NCBI GenBank assembly: GCA_015492645.1
Contig: WGER01000083.1
Location: 1 to 60,426, forward strand
Direction: 5' to 3'
From: Nitrospirota bacterium
GTDB lineage: Bacteria; Nitrospirota; Thermodesulfovibrionia; Thermodesulfovibrionales; JdFR-85
Length of the DNA stretch: 60,426 nt
Shown here: positions 53,133 to 60,426 of the stretch, piece by piece
Layout: each line of letters begins with the position of its first letter
How positions within the stretch are numbered: position 1 is the stretch's first letter
Program-made: the position numbers and the translations under genes
Notes under the pieces: generated by a model
Seen by the model: only the letters and a program-made list of their open reading frames with translations
The model's database searches: none
Told to the model about the DNA's origin: nothing

Positions 53133-54200
53133 ATGAAGGCCCTTGTATTGAGCGGGGGTAAGGGCACGAGGCTGAGACCCCTTACCCATACAATGGCAAA
53201 GCAACTTGTGCCTGTGGCGGGCAGACCCATCCTCGGTTATGTGATGTCCCATATCGCCGAGGCCAGGATAAGGGAGGTAGGGGTGATCATCTCACCTGAG
53301 ACAGGGGAAGATGTGAAGGCCTATCTGAAGGATGGCTCAGAGTGGGGGATCAGAACCACCTATATACTCCAGGACAGCCCCCTCGGGCTTGCCCATGCCG
53401 TATTAACGGCCCGGGAGTTTCTTCAGGACAGCGACTTTGTGATGTATCTCGGAGACAACCTCCTCAGTTACGGTGTGAAGGATGCGGTTGAGAGGTTTCT
53501 TGAGGACAGACCAGATGCCCTCATCTTTCTGAAGGAGGTGGAGGACCCGCAGAGGTTTGGTGTGGCAGAACTGGACGAGCAGGGCAGGATAATCAGGCTA
53601 ATCGAGAAGCCCCCTGAGCCTCCTTCGAACCTTGCCCTGGTTGGTGTCTATATATTCTCACCTCACATACATGAGGCCATCTCAAGGATAAGGCCCTCCC
53701 AGAGGGGTGAGTTGGAGATCACCGATGCGATTCAGGAGATGATCAATATGGGCTACACTGTAAAGAGCGAGATACTGGATGGCTGGTGGCTTGATACCGG
53801 CAAAAAGGATGATCTCTTAGAGGCAAACACGATTGTGCTGGATGAATACATAAAGAGGTCTATAAGGGGGAAGGTGGATGGTTCGTCCCAGATAGTGGGA
53901 AGGGTGGAGATAGAGGAGGGCGCAGAGGTCCTGAACTCCATTGTGAGAGGACCTGTCAAGATATGCAGGGATGCAAGGATAGAGAACTCCTTTATAGGCC
54001 CCTACACCACAGTGGGTGAGTCTGTCACCATCAGGGACTCTGCAATTGAACACTCTGTGATCCTGAATAACTCCAAGGTAGAAGGGATAGAGAGACTGGA
54101 GGATAGTCTCATAGGAAGGTCTTCTACAGTTCTCAGGAACCAGAAGATGCATAAGGCCTTAAGGCTTATGATCGGAGACGACACTGTTGTGGAGGTCTGA
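53133..54200 (+). CDS. rmlA: glucose-1-phosphate thymidylyltransferase, long form
   Basis: Forms dTDP-glucose from dTTP and glucose-1-phosphate. The 355-residue protein has the nucleotide loop LSGGKGTRLRPLT, KQLVPVAGRPI, SPLGLAHAVLTA and YLGDNLL, then the EITDAIQEMI and WWLDTG motifs. A C-terminal left-handed beta-helix of hexapeptide repeats (about 245-350) makes it the long form, as in actinobacterial and archaeal RmlA. GAGGAGG precedes the ATG. It opens the rmlACBD operon. Confidence 0.94.
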   Translation: MKALVLSGGKGTRLRPLTHTMAKQLVPVAGRPILGYVMSHIAEARIREVGVIISPETGEDVKAYLKDGSEWGIRTTYILQDSPLGLAHAVLTAREFLQDSDFVMYLGDNLLSYGVKDAVERFLEDRPDALIFLKEVEDPQRFGVAELDEQGRIIRLIEKPPEPPSNLALVGVYIFSPHIHEAISRIRPSQRGELEITDAIQEMINMGYTVKSEILDGWWLDTGKKDDLLEANTIVLDEYIKRSIRGKVDGSSQIVGRVEIEEGAEVLNSIVRGPVKICRDARIENSFIGPYTTVGESVTIRDSAIEHSVILNNSKVEGIERLEDSLIGRSSTVLRNQKMHKALRLMIGDDTVVEV

Positions 54201-54202
54201 GT

Positions 54203-54667
54203 ATGTTTAAAGAAGGCGATATCGAGGGTCTGGTTATTGCGGAGATGAGGTTCTTTGAGGACCACCGTGGCTGGCTTACAGAACTCTACAGGATTGACGA
54301 GATTTCTCAGGATATTCACCCTGTGATGGCCTATATTTCACTGACCCACCCGGATGTGGTGAGAGGCCCCCATGAACACAGGTACCAGACAGACTACTTC
54401 TGCTTCCTCGGCGAGTTTCTCCTCTACCTCTGGGATAACCGGCCTGACTCACCTACCTACAGAAACAGGAAGTTCATTGAGGTGACCAGGAAGATAGTGA
54501 TTGTGCCGCCAGGGGTGGTTCATGCCTATCGTAACATAGGAAAGGATGACGGCCTTGTTATAAACCTCCCCAACCGTCTGTACAGGGGATGGGGAAGGAG
54601 AGAGGAAGTGGACGAGATCAGACACGAGGACGACCCATCATCTCCCTTCAAGGTGGAGGTCCTATGA
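54203..54667 (+). CDS. rmlC: dTDP-4-dehydrorhamnose 3,5-epimerase family protein
   Basis: Cupin of the RmlC family, 154 residues, slightly shorter than the usual 180. It begins DIEGLVIAEMRFFEDHRGWLTE and has the catalytic-histidine region VRGPHEHRYQTDYF, the FLGEFLLYLWDNR strand and VPPGVVHAYRNIG. It epimerises dTDP-4-dehydro-6-deoxyglucose at C3 and C5. It lies 2 bases after rmlA and overlaps rmlB by ATGA, so its role in rhamnose synthesis is well supported despite the short length. Confidence 0.87.
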   Translation: MFKEGDIEGLVIAEMRFFEDHRGWLTELYRIDEISQDIHPVMAYISLTHPDVVRGPHEHRYQTDYFCFLGEFLLYLWDNRPDSPTYRNRKFIEVTRKIVIVPPGVVHAYRNIGKDDGLVINLPNRLYRGWGRREEVDEIRHEDDPSSPFKVEVL

Positions 54668-55668
54668 GGATAGCAGTAACAGGTGGTTGTGGATTCATAG
54701 GTTCGAACTTCATCAGATACATACTCAGAAGGTATCCCAGTTACAGGGTGGTCAACCTGGATGCCCTCACCTATGCAGGCAACAGGGACAACCTGAGGGA
54801 CCTCGAGTCTGACCCCAGATACAGTTTTGTCCAGGGGAGGGTGGAAGACCCTGAGACAGTGAAATACGCCCTTCAGGGTGCGGATGCGGTGGTACACTTT
54901 GCTGCAGAGAGCCATGTGGACAGATCCATTCTGGACTGCCAGCCCTTTCTCACAACCAATATACTCGGCACACAGGTGGTCCTTGATGTGGCAAGATCGA
55001 TGGGTATTGAGAGGCTGGTGCATATATCAACTGATGAGGTATACGGGAGCCTGGATACTGATGAGGGACAGTTTACTGAAGACAGTCCCCTCATGCCGAA
55101 CTCTCCCTATGCCGCCTCAAAGGCAGGGGCTGACCTCCTGGTGAGGTCCTATAATACCACCTATGGAATGGGTGTTATAATCGTCCGGCCCTCCAACAAC
55201 TATGGTCCCTATCAGTTGCCTGAGAAGTTCATCCCGCTTATGGTGACTAACCTGATTGAGGGGAAAAAGGTACCTGTGTATGGTGAGGGTAAGAACATAA
55301 GAGACTGGCTCTTTGTGGAGGATACCTGCAGGGCGATTGACCTGATACTGCACCACGGCAGACCCTCTGAGGTATACAATGTGGGTGGTGGAAACGAGAG
55401 GAGGAACATCCAGGTGGTGAGGGAGGTCCTCAGGTTGATGGACAGATCAGATGACGAGATAGAGTTTGTCCCTGACAGACCAGGCCACGACTATCGATAC
55501 TCTGTGAGTTTCAGAAAGTTCCAGGAGGAGTTGAACTGGAGTCCCCAGATAGATTTCCAGGAGGGTCTCAGGTTGACCGTCCAGTGGTACATCGAAAATG
55601 AGTGGTGGTGGAGGCCCCTGAAACAGAGACTCCAGAAAGAGAGCAGGGGGTTCTGGACAGCCCGATGA
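54664..55668 (+). CDS. rmlB: dTDP-glucose 4,6-dehydratase
   Basis: NAD-dependent extended SDR, 334 residues. The Rossmann motif is VTGGCGFIGSNFIRYIL, followed by NLDALTYAGNRDNL, HFAAESHVDRSI, HISTDEVYGSL and the catalytic YAASKAGADLLVRSY. The C-terminal part has RPSNNYGPYQLPEKFIPLM and the PGHDYRYSV motif. ATG 54664 overlaps the rmlC stop; the longer open frame begins inside rmlC. It converts dTDP-glucose to the 4-keto-6-deoxy sugar used by RmlC. Confidence 0.96.
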   Translation: MRIAVTGGCGFIGSNFIRYILRRYPSYRVVNLDALTYAGNRDNLRDLESDPRYSFVQGRVEDPETVKYALQGADAVVHFAAESHVDRSILDCQPFLTTNILGTQVVLDVARSMGIERLVHISTDEVYGSLDTDEGQFTEDSPLMPNSPYAASKAGADLLVRSYNTTYGMGVIIVRPSNNYGPYQLPEKFIPLMVTNLIEGKKVPVYGEGKNIRDWLFVEDTCRAIDLILHHGRPSEVYNVGGGNERRNIQVVREVLRLMDRSDDEIEFVPDRPGHDYRYSVSFRKFQEELNWSPQIDFQEGLRLTVQWYIENEWWWRPLKQRLQKESRGFWTAR

Positions 55669-56516
55669 GGGTCCTTGTGACAGGTGCCTCGGGGATGCTC
55701 GGCTCAGACCTTGTTCCCCTGCTGGCAGAAGAGGACGAGGTAATAGCCCTGAGCAGACAGGACCTTGATATCACAGACACCACGGCCCTGAAAGATATGC
55801 TCGACAGATACAGTCCCCAAGTGGTTGTTAATTGTGCTGCCTATACTGCTGTAGATAGGGCGGAGACAGAAAGACATAGGGCCTTTACAGTTAATGGATT
55901 GGCGGTGCAGGCTCTTGCTATGCTCTGTGCCGAAAGGGGTATACACCTCTGTCATATAAGTACAGATTATGTATTTGATGGCGCCAGCCGTAGACCATAC
56001 ACTCCCTATGATTCCACCCGTCCTCTGAACTTCTATGGACTCACAAAACTTGCCGGGGAAAGGTACATCCAGTGGTGTATGAGGGAGTTCTATATAGTGA
56101 GAACGAGTTGGCTTTACGGTGTAAGGGGCAAGAACTTTGTGAAGACCATCATGAGACTCGCCAGAGAAAGAGACACACTGAGGGTTGTGGCAGACCAGTG
56201 GGGGTCTCCCACCTGGACCGTTACGCTCTCAAAGGCGATAAAAAGTATCATCCATTCCGGAAGATTCGGGATATACCACGTAACAGACAGGACAGAAGAG
56301 GGTATAACCTGGTATGACTTTGCACGGGCGGTGGTTGAACTCTCCGGACTTCAATGTTCGGTGGTACCGATAAAGACTGAGGAGTATCCAACACCTGCAA
56401 GGAGACCATCCTACTCAGTGCTTGACACTTCCCTCACAGAACTCACCTTTGGCCTGAACCTGCCCCGATGGGACGAGTCCCTGCGACAGATGCTCCAGGG
56501 CCTGAGTGAGATGTGA
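55665..56516 (+). CDS. rmlD: dTDP-4-dehydrorhamnose reductase
   Basis: Final enzyme of dTDP-L-rhamnose synthesis, 283 residues, NAD(P)H-dependent SDR. Motifs are LVTGASGMLGSDLVPLL, LSRQDLDITD, VVNCAAYTAVDRAE, HISTDYVFDG and the YGLTKLAGE catalytic stretch, then RTSWLYGV and DQWGSPTW. ATG 55665 overlaps the rmlB stop by 4 bases. It completes a four-gene A-C-B-D rhamnose operon. Confidence 0.95.
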   Translation: MRVLVTGASGMLGSDLVPLLAEEDEVIALSRQDLDITDTTALKDMLDRYSPQVVVNCAAYTAVDRAETERHRAFTVNGLAVQALAMLCAERGIHLCHISTDYVFDGASRRPYTPYDSTRPLNFYGLTKLAGERYIQWCMREFYIVRTSWLYGVRGKNFVKTIMRLARERDTLRVVADQWGSPTWTVTLSKAIKSIIHSGRFGIYHVTDRTEEGITWYDFARAVVELSGLQCSVVPIKTEEYPTPARRPSYSVLDTSLTELTFGLNLPRWDESLRQMLQGLSEM

Positions 56517-56583
56517 GGAAAAGGTTCTCATATTGGAGTCATTTAATATTTTGGCCATCAAATACCACAAGGCGAGGACTTCA

Positions 56584-56692
56584 ACATTATCCTCCCCCCT
56601 GGGGAGTGGGTTAGGGGAGGAGGAACCTATTGAATTTAAATCAATAATTCATCCTCACCCCTTCCCTCTCCCTCAAGGGAGAGGGGGTAATG
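56584..56692. repeat. GC-rich intergenic inverted-repeat element
   Basis: The arms ATTATCCTCCCCCCT (from 56586) and AGGGAGAGGGGGTAAT (to 56691) are near-complements. Inside are two local hairpins, one near 56591-56620 and one perfect, CCCTCTCCCT-ca-AGGGAGAGGG (56664-56685). It resembles mobile palindromic intergenic repeats seen in many bacteria. It stands between the rhamnose operon and the defence-like helicase, where base composition turns AT-rich. Confidence 0.5.
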
Positions 56693-56731
56693 TTTATGGT
56701 GTTTTTCATTTTCAGTTGCCGGGTTAATAAA

Positions 56732-56760
56732 TTGACAGTTTTTAAGAATTTTTATTATAT
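56732..56760 (+). promoter_or_regulatory. predicted promoter of the helicase gene
   Basis: TTGACA (56732-56737) and TTATAT (56755-56760) are 17 bases apart, giving a leader of about 100 AT-rich bases in which I see no other feature. A GAGAT lies 4 bases before the ATG. Confidence 0.4.
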
Positions 56761-56869
56761 TATAAGCAGTTATGAGGGATTGATGTTTTTATAAGGTAAC
56801 AGACAGTAAAGGGAGGGAGAGTTTTAAGCAGAAAGAATATTCATTAAATTGAAATTGATAAAGAGATAA

Positions 56870-59800
56870 ATGATTGTTCCTGGTGATATAGTTTCAGGAC
56901 TTGAACCTAATGAGTTAGTTGAGATACAGCGTATTGTTCCTTTTGGAAGAAAAAAACTCGTTGAAGGTATAGTACTGAAAAGCCAGCGGCGTATTAAGCG
57001 TCCTCTTACTGAAGAAGAACTTTACAAACTCAAAAGGGTTAGAGGTAAAAACTATACATTTGACGGAGATGCAGAGATTTTTCTCCTTGGCGCCGAAGCT
57101 GAGAGGATAAGAATTGCACACCAGTTTGACCCACTTTTTGCCGTGAACTCAAGCATCGTTGACCCACTTCCTCATCAAATAGAAGCCGTATATAGATACC
57201 TCCTGCCCCTTCCAAGGATTCGTTTTCTCCTTGCCGATGATACAGGTGCAGGTAAAACTATCATGACAGGTTTATTGATAAAAGAACTTATTTTTCGTGG
57301 AGTTATTAAGAAAGTTCTCATCATTGCCCCTGGTGGTTTAACGAAACAGTGGCAGGAGGAGATGGAAGACAAATTTGGTCTATTTACAAAACTTGTAAAT
57401 CGTGCATCCTTTGAAGCGGACCCTGCTCAGTTTGCCCATAATGACGAAGGAATGTTCGTTATATCTATGGACTTTCTGGCACGCAATGAAGGTTGTCTAA
57501 GGGCAGTTGAAGAGGTCCAATGGGATATGATAGTGGTGGACGAGGCCCATAAGTTGTCAGCCTATGAATATGGGAGTAAAGTGGAAGAAAGTGACCGTTA
57601 CAAGGCCATTAAGGCTTTATCAGATAAGACCGACCATCTGCTGTTTCTTACTGCAACACCCCACCGTGGCCGCAAGGATACCTTCAGGAGATTGCTTCAA
57701 TTATTAGACCATGATCTGTTTCAGAAAGATGAGCATGTTGAATTAAGAGTAAAAGAGCAGGTCGCCTTCTATGACAGCCATGGGGAATATTTGGAAGACG
57801 AAAAGTCAATAAGAAGGTCCTGCAATAGATTTTTTCTTAGAAGACTTAAAGAAGAAATGGTTGATTGGGACAACAAACCTCTTTTTAAACAGCGTCATAC
57901 AAAGACAGTGGCCTATGATTTAACTCCAGAAGAGAAGAGACTTTATGATGAGGTGACCAACTATGTTCGTTCAAAACGTAAAGAGGCTATAGAAAAGAAA
58001 AACAGAAATGTAGAACTCACTCTCATGGTAATGCAACGCCGTTTAGCAAGCAGTATTTATGCTATAACAAAAACACTTGAAAACAGACTTAAAGCCCTTG
58101 ATGAAGTGCTAGTTATACTCAATGACCCTAAAAGAAGTGCTACTGAAAAGAGACGGTTACTGATAGGACAGCCGGGCCCTGATGAGCCTCGGGATATTTC
58201 TGAATATGAAGAACTCACTGACGAGGAACGTGCAGTAATAGACAAAAGGATATTTAGACAGGTCCTAACTGCTGATCCAGAGAAGGTTCAACAAGAGCGA
58301 GATGAGGTGGAAAGGTTATACAAGATGGCCTTAGATTTAAAAGACCACAAAGAGGCAAAGTTTAATGAACTCCTTAAGGTTCTGGATTCCTCCGATATTA
58401 TAAGAAGAGAAGATGAGAAACTATTAATATTCACTGAACATCGTGACACCCTTGAATATTTAGCCAAACGGCTTGAAGATATAGGATATACAGTTACTAC
58501 TATCCACGGAGGGCTATCTCCAGAAGAGAGAAAGGCCCGCCAAATTGAATTTTATCGTAAGGCCAAGATTATGGTGGCTACAGATGCAGCAGGTGAGGGT
58601 ATAAATCTCCAGTTTTGCCGATTCTTAATAAACTGGGATATTCCATGGAATCCCAATCGTCTTGAACAGCGTATGGGCCGTATTCATCGTTATGGCCAAC
58701 CGAATGATGTATGGGTTTATAACCTTGTCGCACAAAATACAAGAGAGGGTGCTGTTCTTAATAAGGTTCTCTCTAAATTAGATATCATGAGAGAACAGTT
58801 GGGGTCTGATAGGGTTTATGATGTTATAGATGAGTTGCTTAAATCTGTCCCTCTTATAAAATTAATAGAAGAAGCAATTGATCAAGAAGACCCTGAAGAA
58901 GCCATTCGTCAAACAGAGGCTGCACTCCAAATCGCTTCTGAACAAAAGGCAAAACGCCTTATATCTCTACAGGAACATTCAGCCCTTACATCAAAACTTG
59001 ATCTTAGAAGAGCACGAGAACTCCGAGATGCCTCTGACGAAAGACGCCTTCAACCTTTATTTATTCAACGGTTCTTTGAAAGGGCATGGACCGCCTGTGG
59101 AGGAACATTGATAAAAGATAAACATTTTCCTGTATGGCATCTTGGACCTACTCCGTTTAAATTAATAGAACTGTCCAGAGAATTGAAAAGACCCGTTGCA
59201 GAACATTATAAAACACCTTTTGTATTTGATAAACAATTTTTGAGCGTAGCCAGCAGGATTCGTATCCCAGAACGAACAAAACTCTTAGGTCCTGGACATC
59301 CTCTCTTTGACACGCTTATTGAATGGGCAAGAAGAGAGGCACATCAAGCCTTTGTCAAAGGAGCAATTCTGGTTGACCCTAATATTGCCAAACCACACAG
59401 ACTCTGGATTGTTCGTTCCACTGTTGAGGACAGCAGACATGATTTAAAGAAAAGAATCGCTCACGAAAAGTTGTCAGTGATTATTCGTGACCATTTAGGC
59501 TTCAGAGAAACCTCACCTTCATATTTGCTTAATTGTATTCCTCCTTCAGAGCCCTTACAGTTACCTGAATTGCCTGAGCACTCAGAGGAAGAAATTCAGG
59601 CATGGGCTTATGAGGAAGTAACTGAGAAACAGTTAAAAAAGGTCAAAGATGCCCGTCAGGAAGAATGTGAGATTCGTCGTGAATACCTAAATACCACCTT
59701 TACAGATTTAATTCTGGAATTACAGGAAAAACTCAATGACCTGCAGGAGGCCCATCTTTTTGGTGAAGATAATACTGAAGAAATGGAGCGTCTTCATAAA

Positions 59801-60370
59801 AGAATAGAAGAACTAAAGGTACGGAAGGCTGAAAGGCTAAAAGAACTTGATGATATGATGAATCTCACTGCAAACCTTCCTGAGATTTTAACACAGGCTA
59901 TTGTAGTTCCCGCACCCGTGGCAAAGATAGAATCTGAAGAGGTAACACCTCCTAAGGGGGTTCCAATGCGTAGAGATGATGAGGTAGAGGCTATTGCAAT
60001 GGATATTGCTATGAGATATGAACGGAGTCGTGGATGGACTCCAATTGATGTAAGCAAAGAAGGAGAACATTATGATATAAGATCAGAATCTCCCACAGGA
60101 GAGAAAAGATTTATAGAGGTAAAAGGTCGCTCTCAATCGGGTGCCATTGTTTTGACAGGACCCGAGGTGGACAAACTCCGTCAGTTAGGGGAGCGTGCAT
60201 GGCTTTATATTGTCACATTTTGCAAGACTGAACGCCCCAAGTTGCATATAATCCAGGATCCAATTTCTAAACTGAACCCGGAAGTGCTCTACCGGCAGGT
60301 TCAGTTTGTAGTAGAGGAGTCAGATTGGACTAACAAAGGTATAGAGATTTCTTTAGACTATGGATCGTGA
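56870..60370 (+). CDS. SNF2-type helicase with C-terminal DUF3883 domain
   Basis: A 1166-residue superfamily 2 protein. The ATPase core has a Q-like PLPHQIEAVYRYL, Walker A LADDTGAGKT (121-130), DEAH (224-227), FLTATPHRG, and in the second lobe FTEHRDTLEYLAKRL, TDAAGEGINLQF and the motif VI RMGRIHRYGQ. A coiled region (about 975-1030) leads to a DUF3883 domain (about 1050-1160; YDIRSESPTGEKRFIEVKGR, with the E-x-K pattern of Mrr-like nucleases). Helicases of this build accompany methyltransferases in DISARM-like and related defence systems; DrmD is the nearest named role, not proven. Codon use is AT-richer than upstream genes. It overlaps the next gene by 11 bases. Confidence 0.85.
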   Translation: MIVPGDIVSGLEPNELVEIQRIVPFGRKKLVEGIVLKSQRRIKRPLTEEELYKLKRVRGKNYTFDGDAEIFLLGAEAERIRIAHQFDPLFAVNSSIVDPLPHQIEAVYRYLLPLPRIRFLLADDTGAGKTIMTGLLIKELIFRGVIKKVLIIAPGGLTKQWQEEMEDKFGLFTKLVNRASFEADPAQFAHNDEGMFVISMDFLARNEGCLRAVEEVQWDMIVVDEAHKLSAYEYGSKVEESDRYKAIKALSDKTDHLLFLTATPHRGRKDTFRRLLQLLDHDLFQKDEHVELRVKEQVAFYDSHGEYLEDEKSIRRSCNRFFLRRLKEEMVDWDNKPLFKQRHTKTVAYDLTPEEKRLYDEVTNYVRSKRKEAIEKKNRNVELTLMVMQRRLASSIYAITKTLENRLKALDEVLVILNDPKRSATEKRRLLIGQPGPDEPRDISEYEELTDEERAVIDKRIFRQVLTADPEKVQQERDEVERLYKMALDLKDHKEAKFNELLKVLDSSDIIRREDEKLLIFTEHRDTLEYLAKRLEDIGYTVTTIHGGLSPEERKARQIEFYRKAKIMVATDAAGEGINLQFCRFLINWDIPWNPNRLEQRMGRIHRYGQPNDVWVYNLVAQNTREGAVLNKVLSKLDIMREQLGSDRVYDVIDELLKSVPLIKLIEEAIDQEDPEEAIRQTEAALQIASEQKAKRLISLQEHSALTSKLDLRRARELRDASDERRLQPLFIQRFFERAWTACGGTLIKDKHFPVWHLGPTPFKLIELSRELKRPVAEHYKTPFVFDKQFLSVASRIRIPERTKLLGPGHPLFDTLIEWARREAHQAFVKGAILVDPNIAKPHRLWIVRSTVEDSRHDLKKRIAHEKLSVIIRDHLGFRETSPSYLLNCIPPSEPLQLPELPEHSEEEIQAWAYEEVTEKQLKKVKDARQEECEIRREYLNTTFTDLILELQEKLNDLQEAHLFGEDNTEEMERLHKRIEELKVRKAERLKELDDMMNLTANLPEILTQAIVVPAPVAKIESEEVTPPKGVPMRRDDEVEAIAMDIAMRYERSRGWTPIDVSKEGEHYDIRSESPTGEKRFIEVKGRSQSGAIVLTGPEVDKLRQLGERAWLYIVTFCKTERPKLHIIQDPISKLNPEVLYRQVQFVVEESDWTNKGIEISLDYGS

Positions 60371-60426
60371 TAACCTTAAAGAACTGCATTTTATTGCCCA
60401 TATTAGTATGGTATATTATGTCATAG
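60360..60426 (+). CDS. 5' end of a gene resembling DUF4433/DarT ADP-ribosyltransferase (partial)
   Basis: A frame beginning with ATG at 60360 stays open to the window edge and reads MDRDNLKELHFIAHISMVYY. DUF4433 proteins (DarT family, which ADP-ribosylate DNA) typically begin with a similar LKELHYI.HI.N...I pattern. Only 22 residues are available, so this is a resemblance and not a firm call. The 11-base overlap with the helicase gene supports it being a real, co-translated gene. Confidence 0.4.
   Translation, partial: MDRDNLKELHFIAHISMVYYVI

Overview
This 60.4 kb window comes from a Gram-negative (diderm) bacterium. The outer-membrane evidence is a LolA carrier, a type II secretin, a TolC-type channel, a lipoprotein efflux adaptor and a predicted outer-membrane beta-barrel. 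Genes are tightly packed, and many neighbours overlap by ATGA or TAATG. Housekeeping gene orders such as rplI-dnaB and rpmE-DUF1385-prfA-prmC-murA-hisG resemble those of Nitrospirota and Desulfobacterota-like lineages, but the sequence alone does not fix the phylum. A TtuA-type tRNA thiolation enzyme fused to its sulfur carrier hints at a thermophile.

Layout. 0.3-4.4 kb: rplI, dnaB, a MEMO-family gene, a PilZ protein and a RodZ-like protein. 4.7-11.2 kb: a beta-barrel protein, HtrA protease, TatB and TatC, a small unknown protein, then a HEAT-repeat protein plus HD-GYP protein pair. 11.1-15.9 kb (minus): a seven-gene operon from a NUDIX hydrolase through aminotransferase, era, bifunctional nuclease, recO and hsp20 to a CDP-alcohol phosphatidyltransferase. 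16-17.2 kb: a lone GspF. 17.4-24.2 kb: a catabolic cluster with a PPC/DUF296 protein, a GntR/FCD regulator, a TctCAB-type transporter, two class I hydro-lyase subunits and a tartrate/D-malate dehydrogenase. It ends stop-to-stop against a decayed msrA. 24.6-29.2 kb: cbiA and a second HEAT plus HD-GYP pair. 29.2-35.7 kb: an HMA protein, rpmE, DUF1385, prfA, prmC, murA, hisG and a heme-motif sensor kinase with no ATPase domain. 35.7-38.8 kb: an alanine/sodium symporter, a MOSC-MogA fusion and CcdA. 38.9-45.3 kb: an ArsR-controlled tripartite RND efflux operon ending in a DUF2892 gene framed by inverted copies of one hairpin. 45.3-48.7 kb: the sulfur-carrier/TtuA fusion, then gspD on the minus strand.

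48.8-49.9 kb is a small graveyard. It holds an IS110-family remnant whose 3' side carries two consecutive stem/internal-loop/hairpin structures with the architecture of a bridge RNA, next to a 5'-truncated hepT (HEPN toxin). 50-53 kb (minus): tsaD, lolA and an undecaprenyl-phosphate sugar transferase. 53.1-56.5 kb: a complete dTDP-rhamnose gene set. After a GC-rich inverted repeat the window ends in an AT-richer, defence-like segment: a large SNF2 helicase with a DUF3883 tail, overlapping the start of a gene that resembles DUF4433/DarT ADP-ribosyltransferases.

Two genome-wide themes stand out. At least five operon-leading genes have consensus promoters whose -10 box lies only 6-9 nt before the start codon, implying leaderless mRNAs, while internal genes use strong Shine-Dalgarno sequences. 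Three intergenic gaps share pieces of one degenerate repeat. The four HEAT and HD-GYP proteins also share an apparently common N-terminal module of about 110 residues. All domain and family calls rest on motif recognition by eye; no database search was run.
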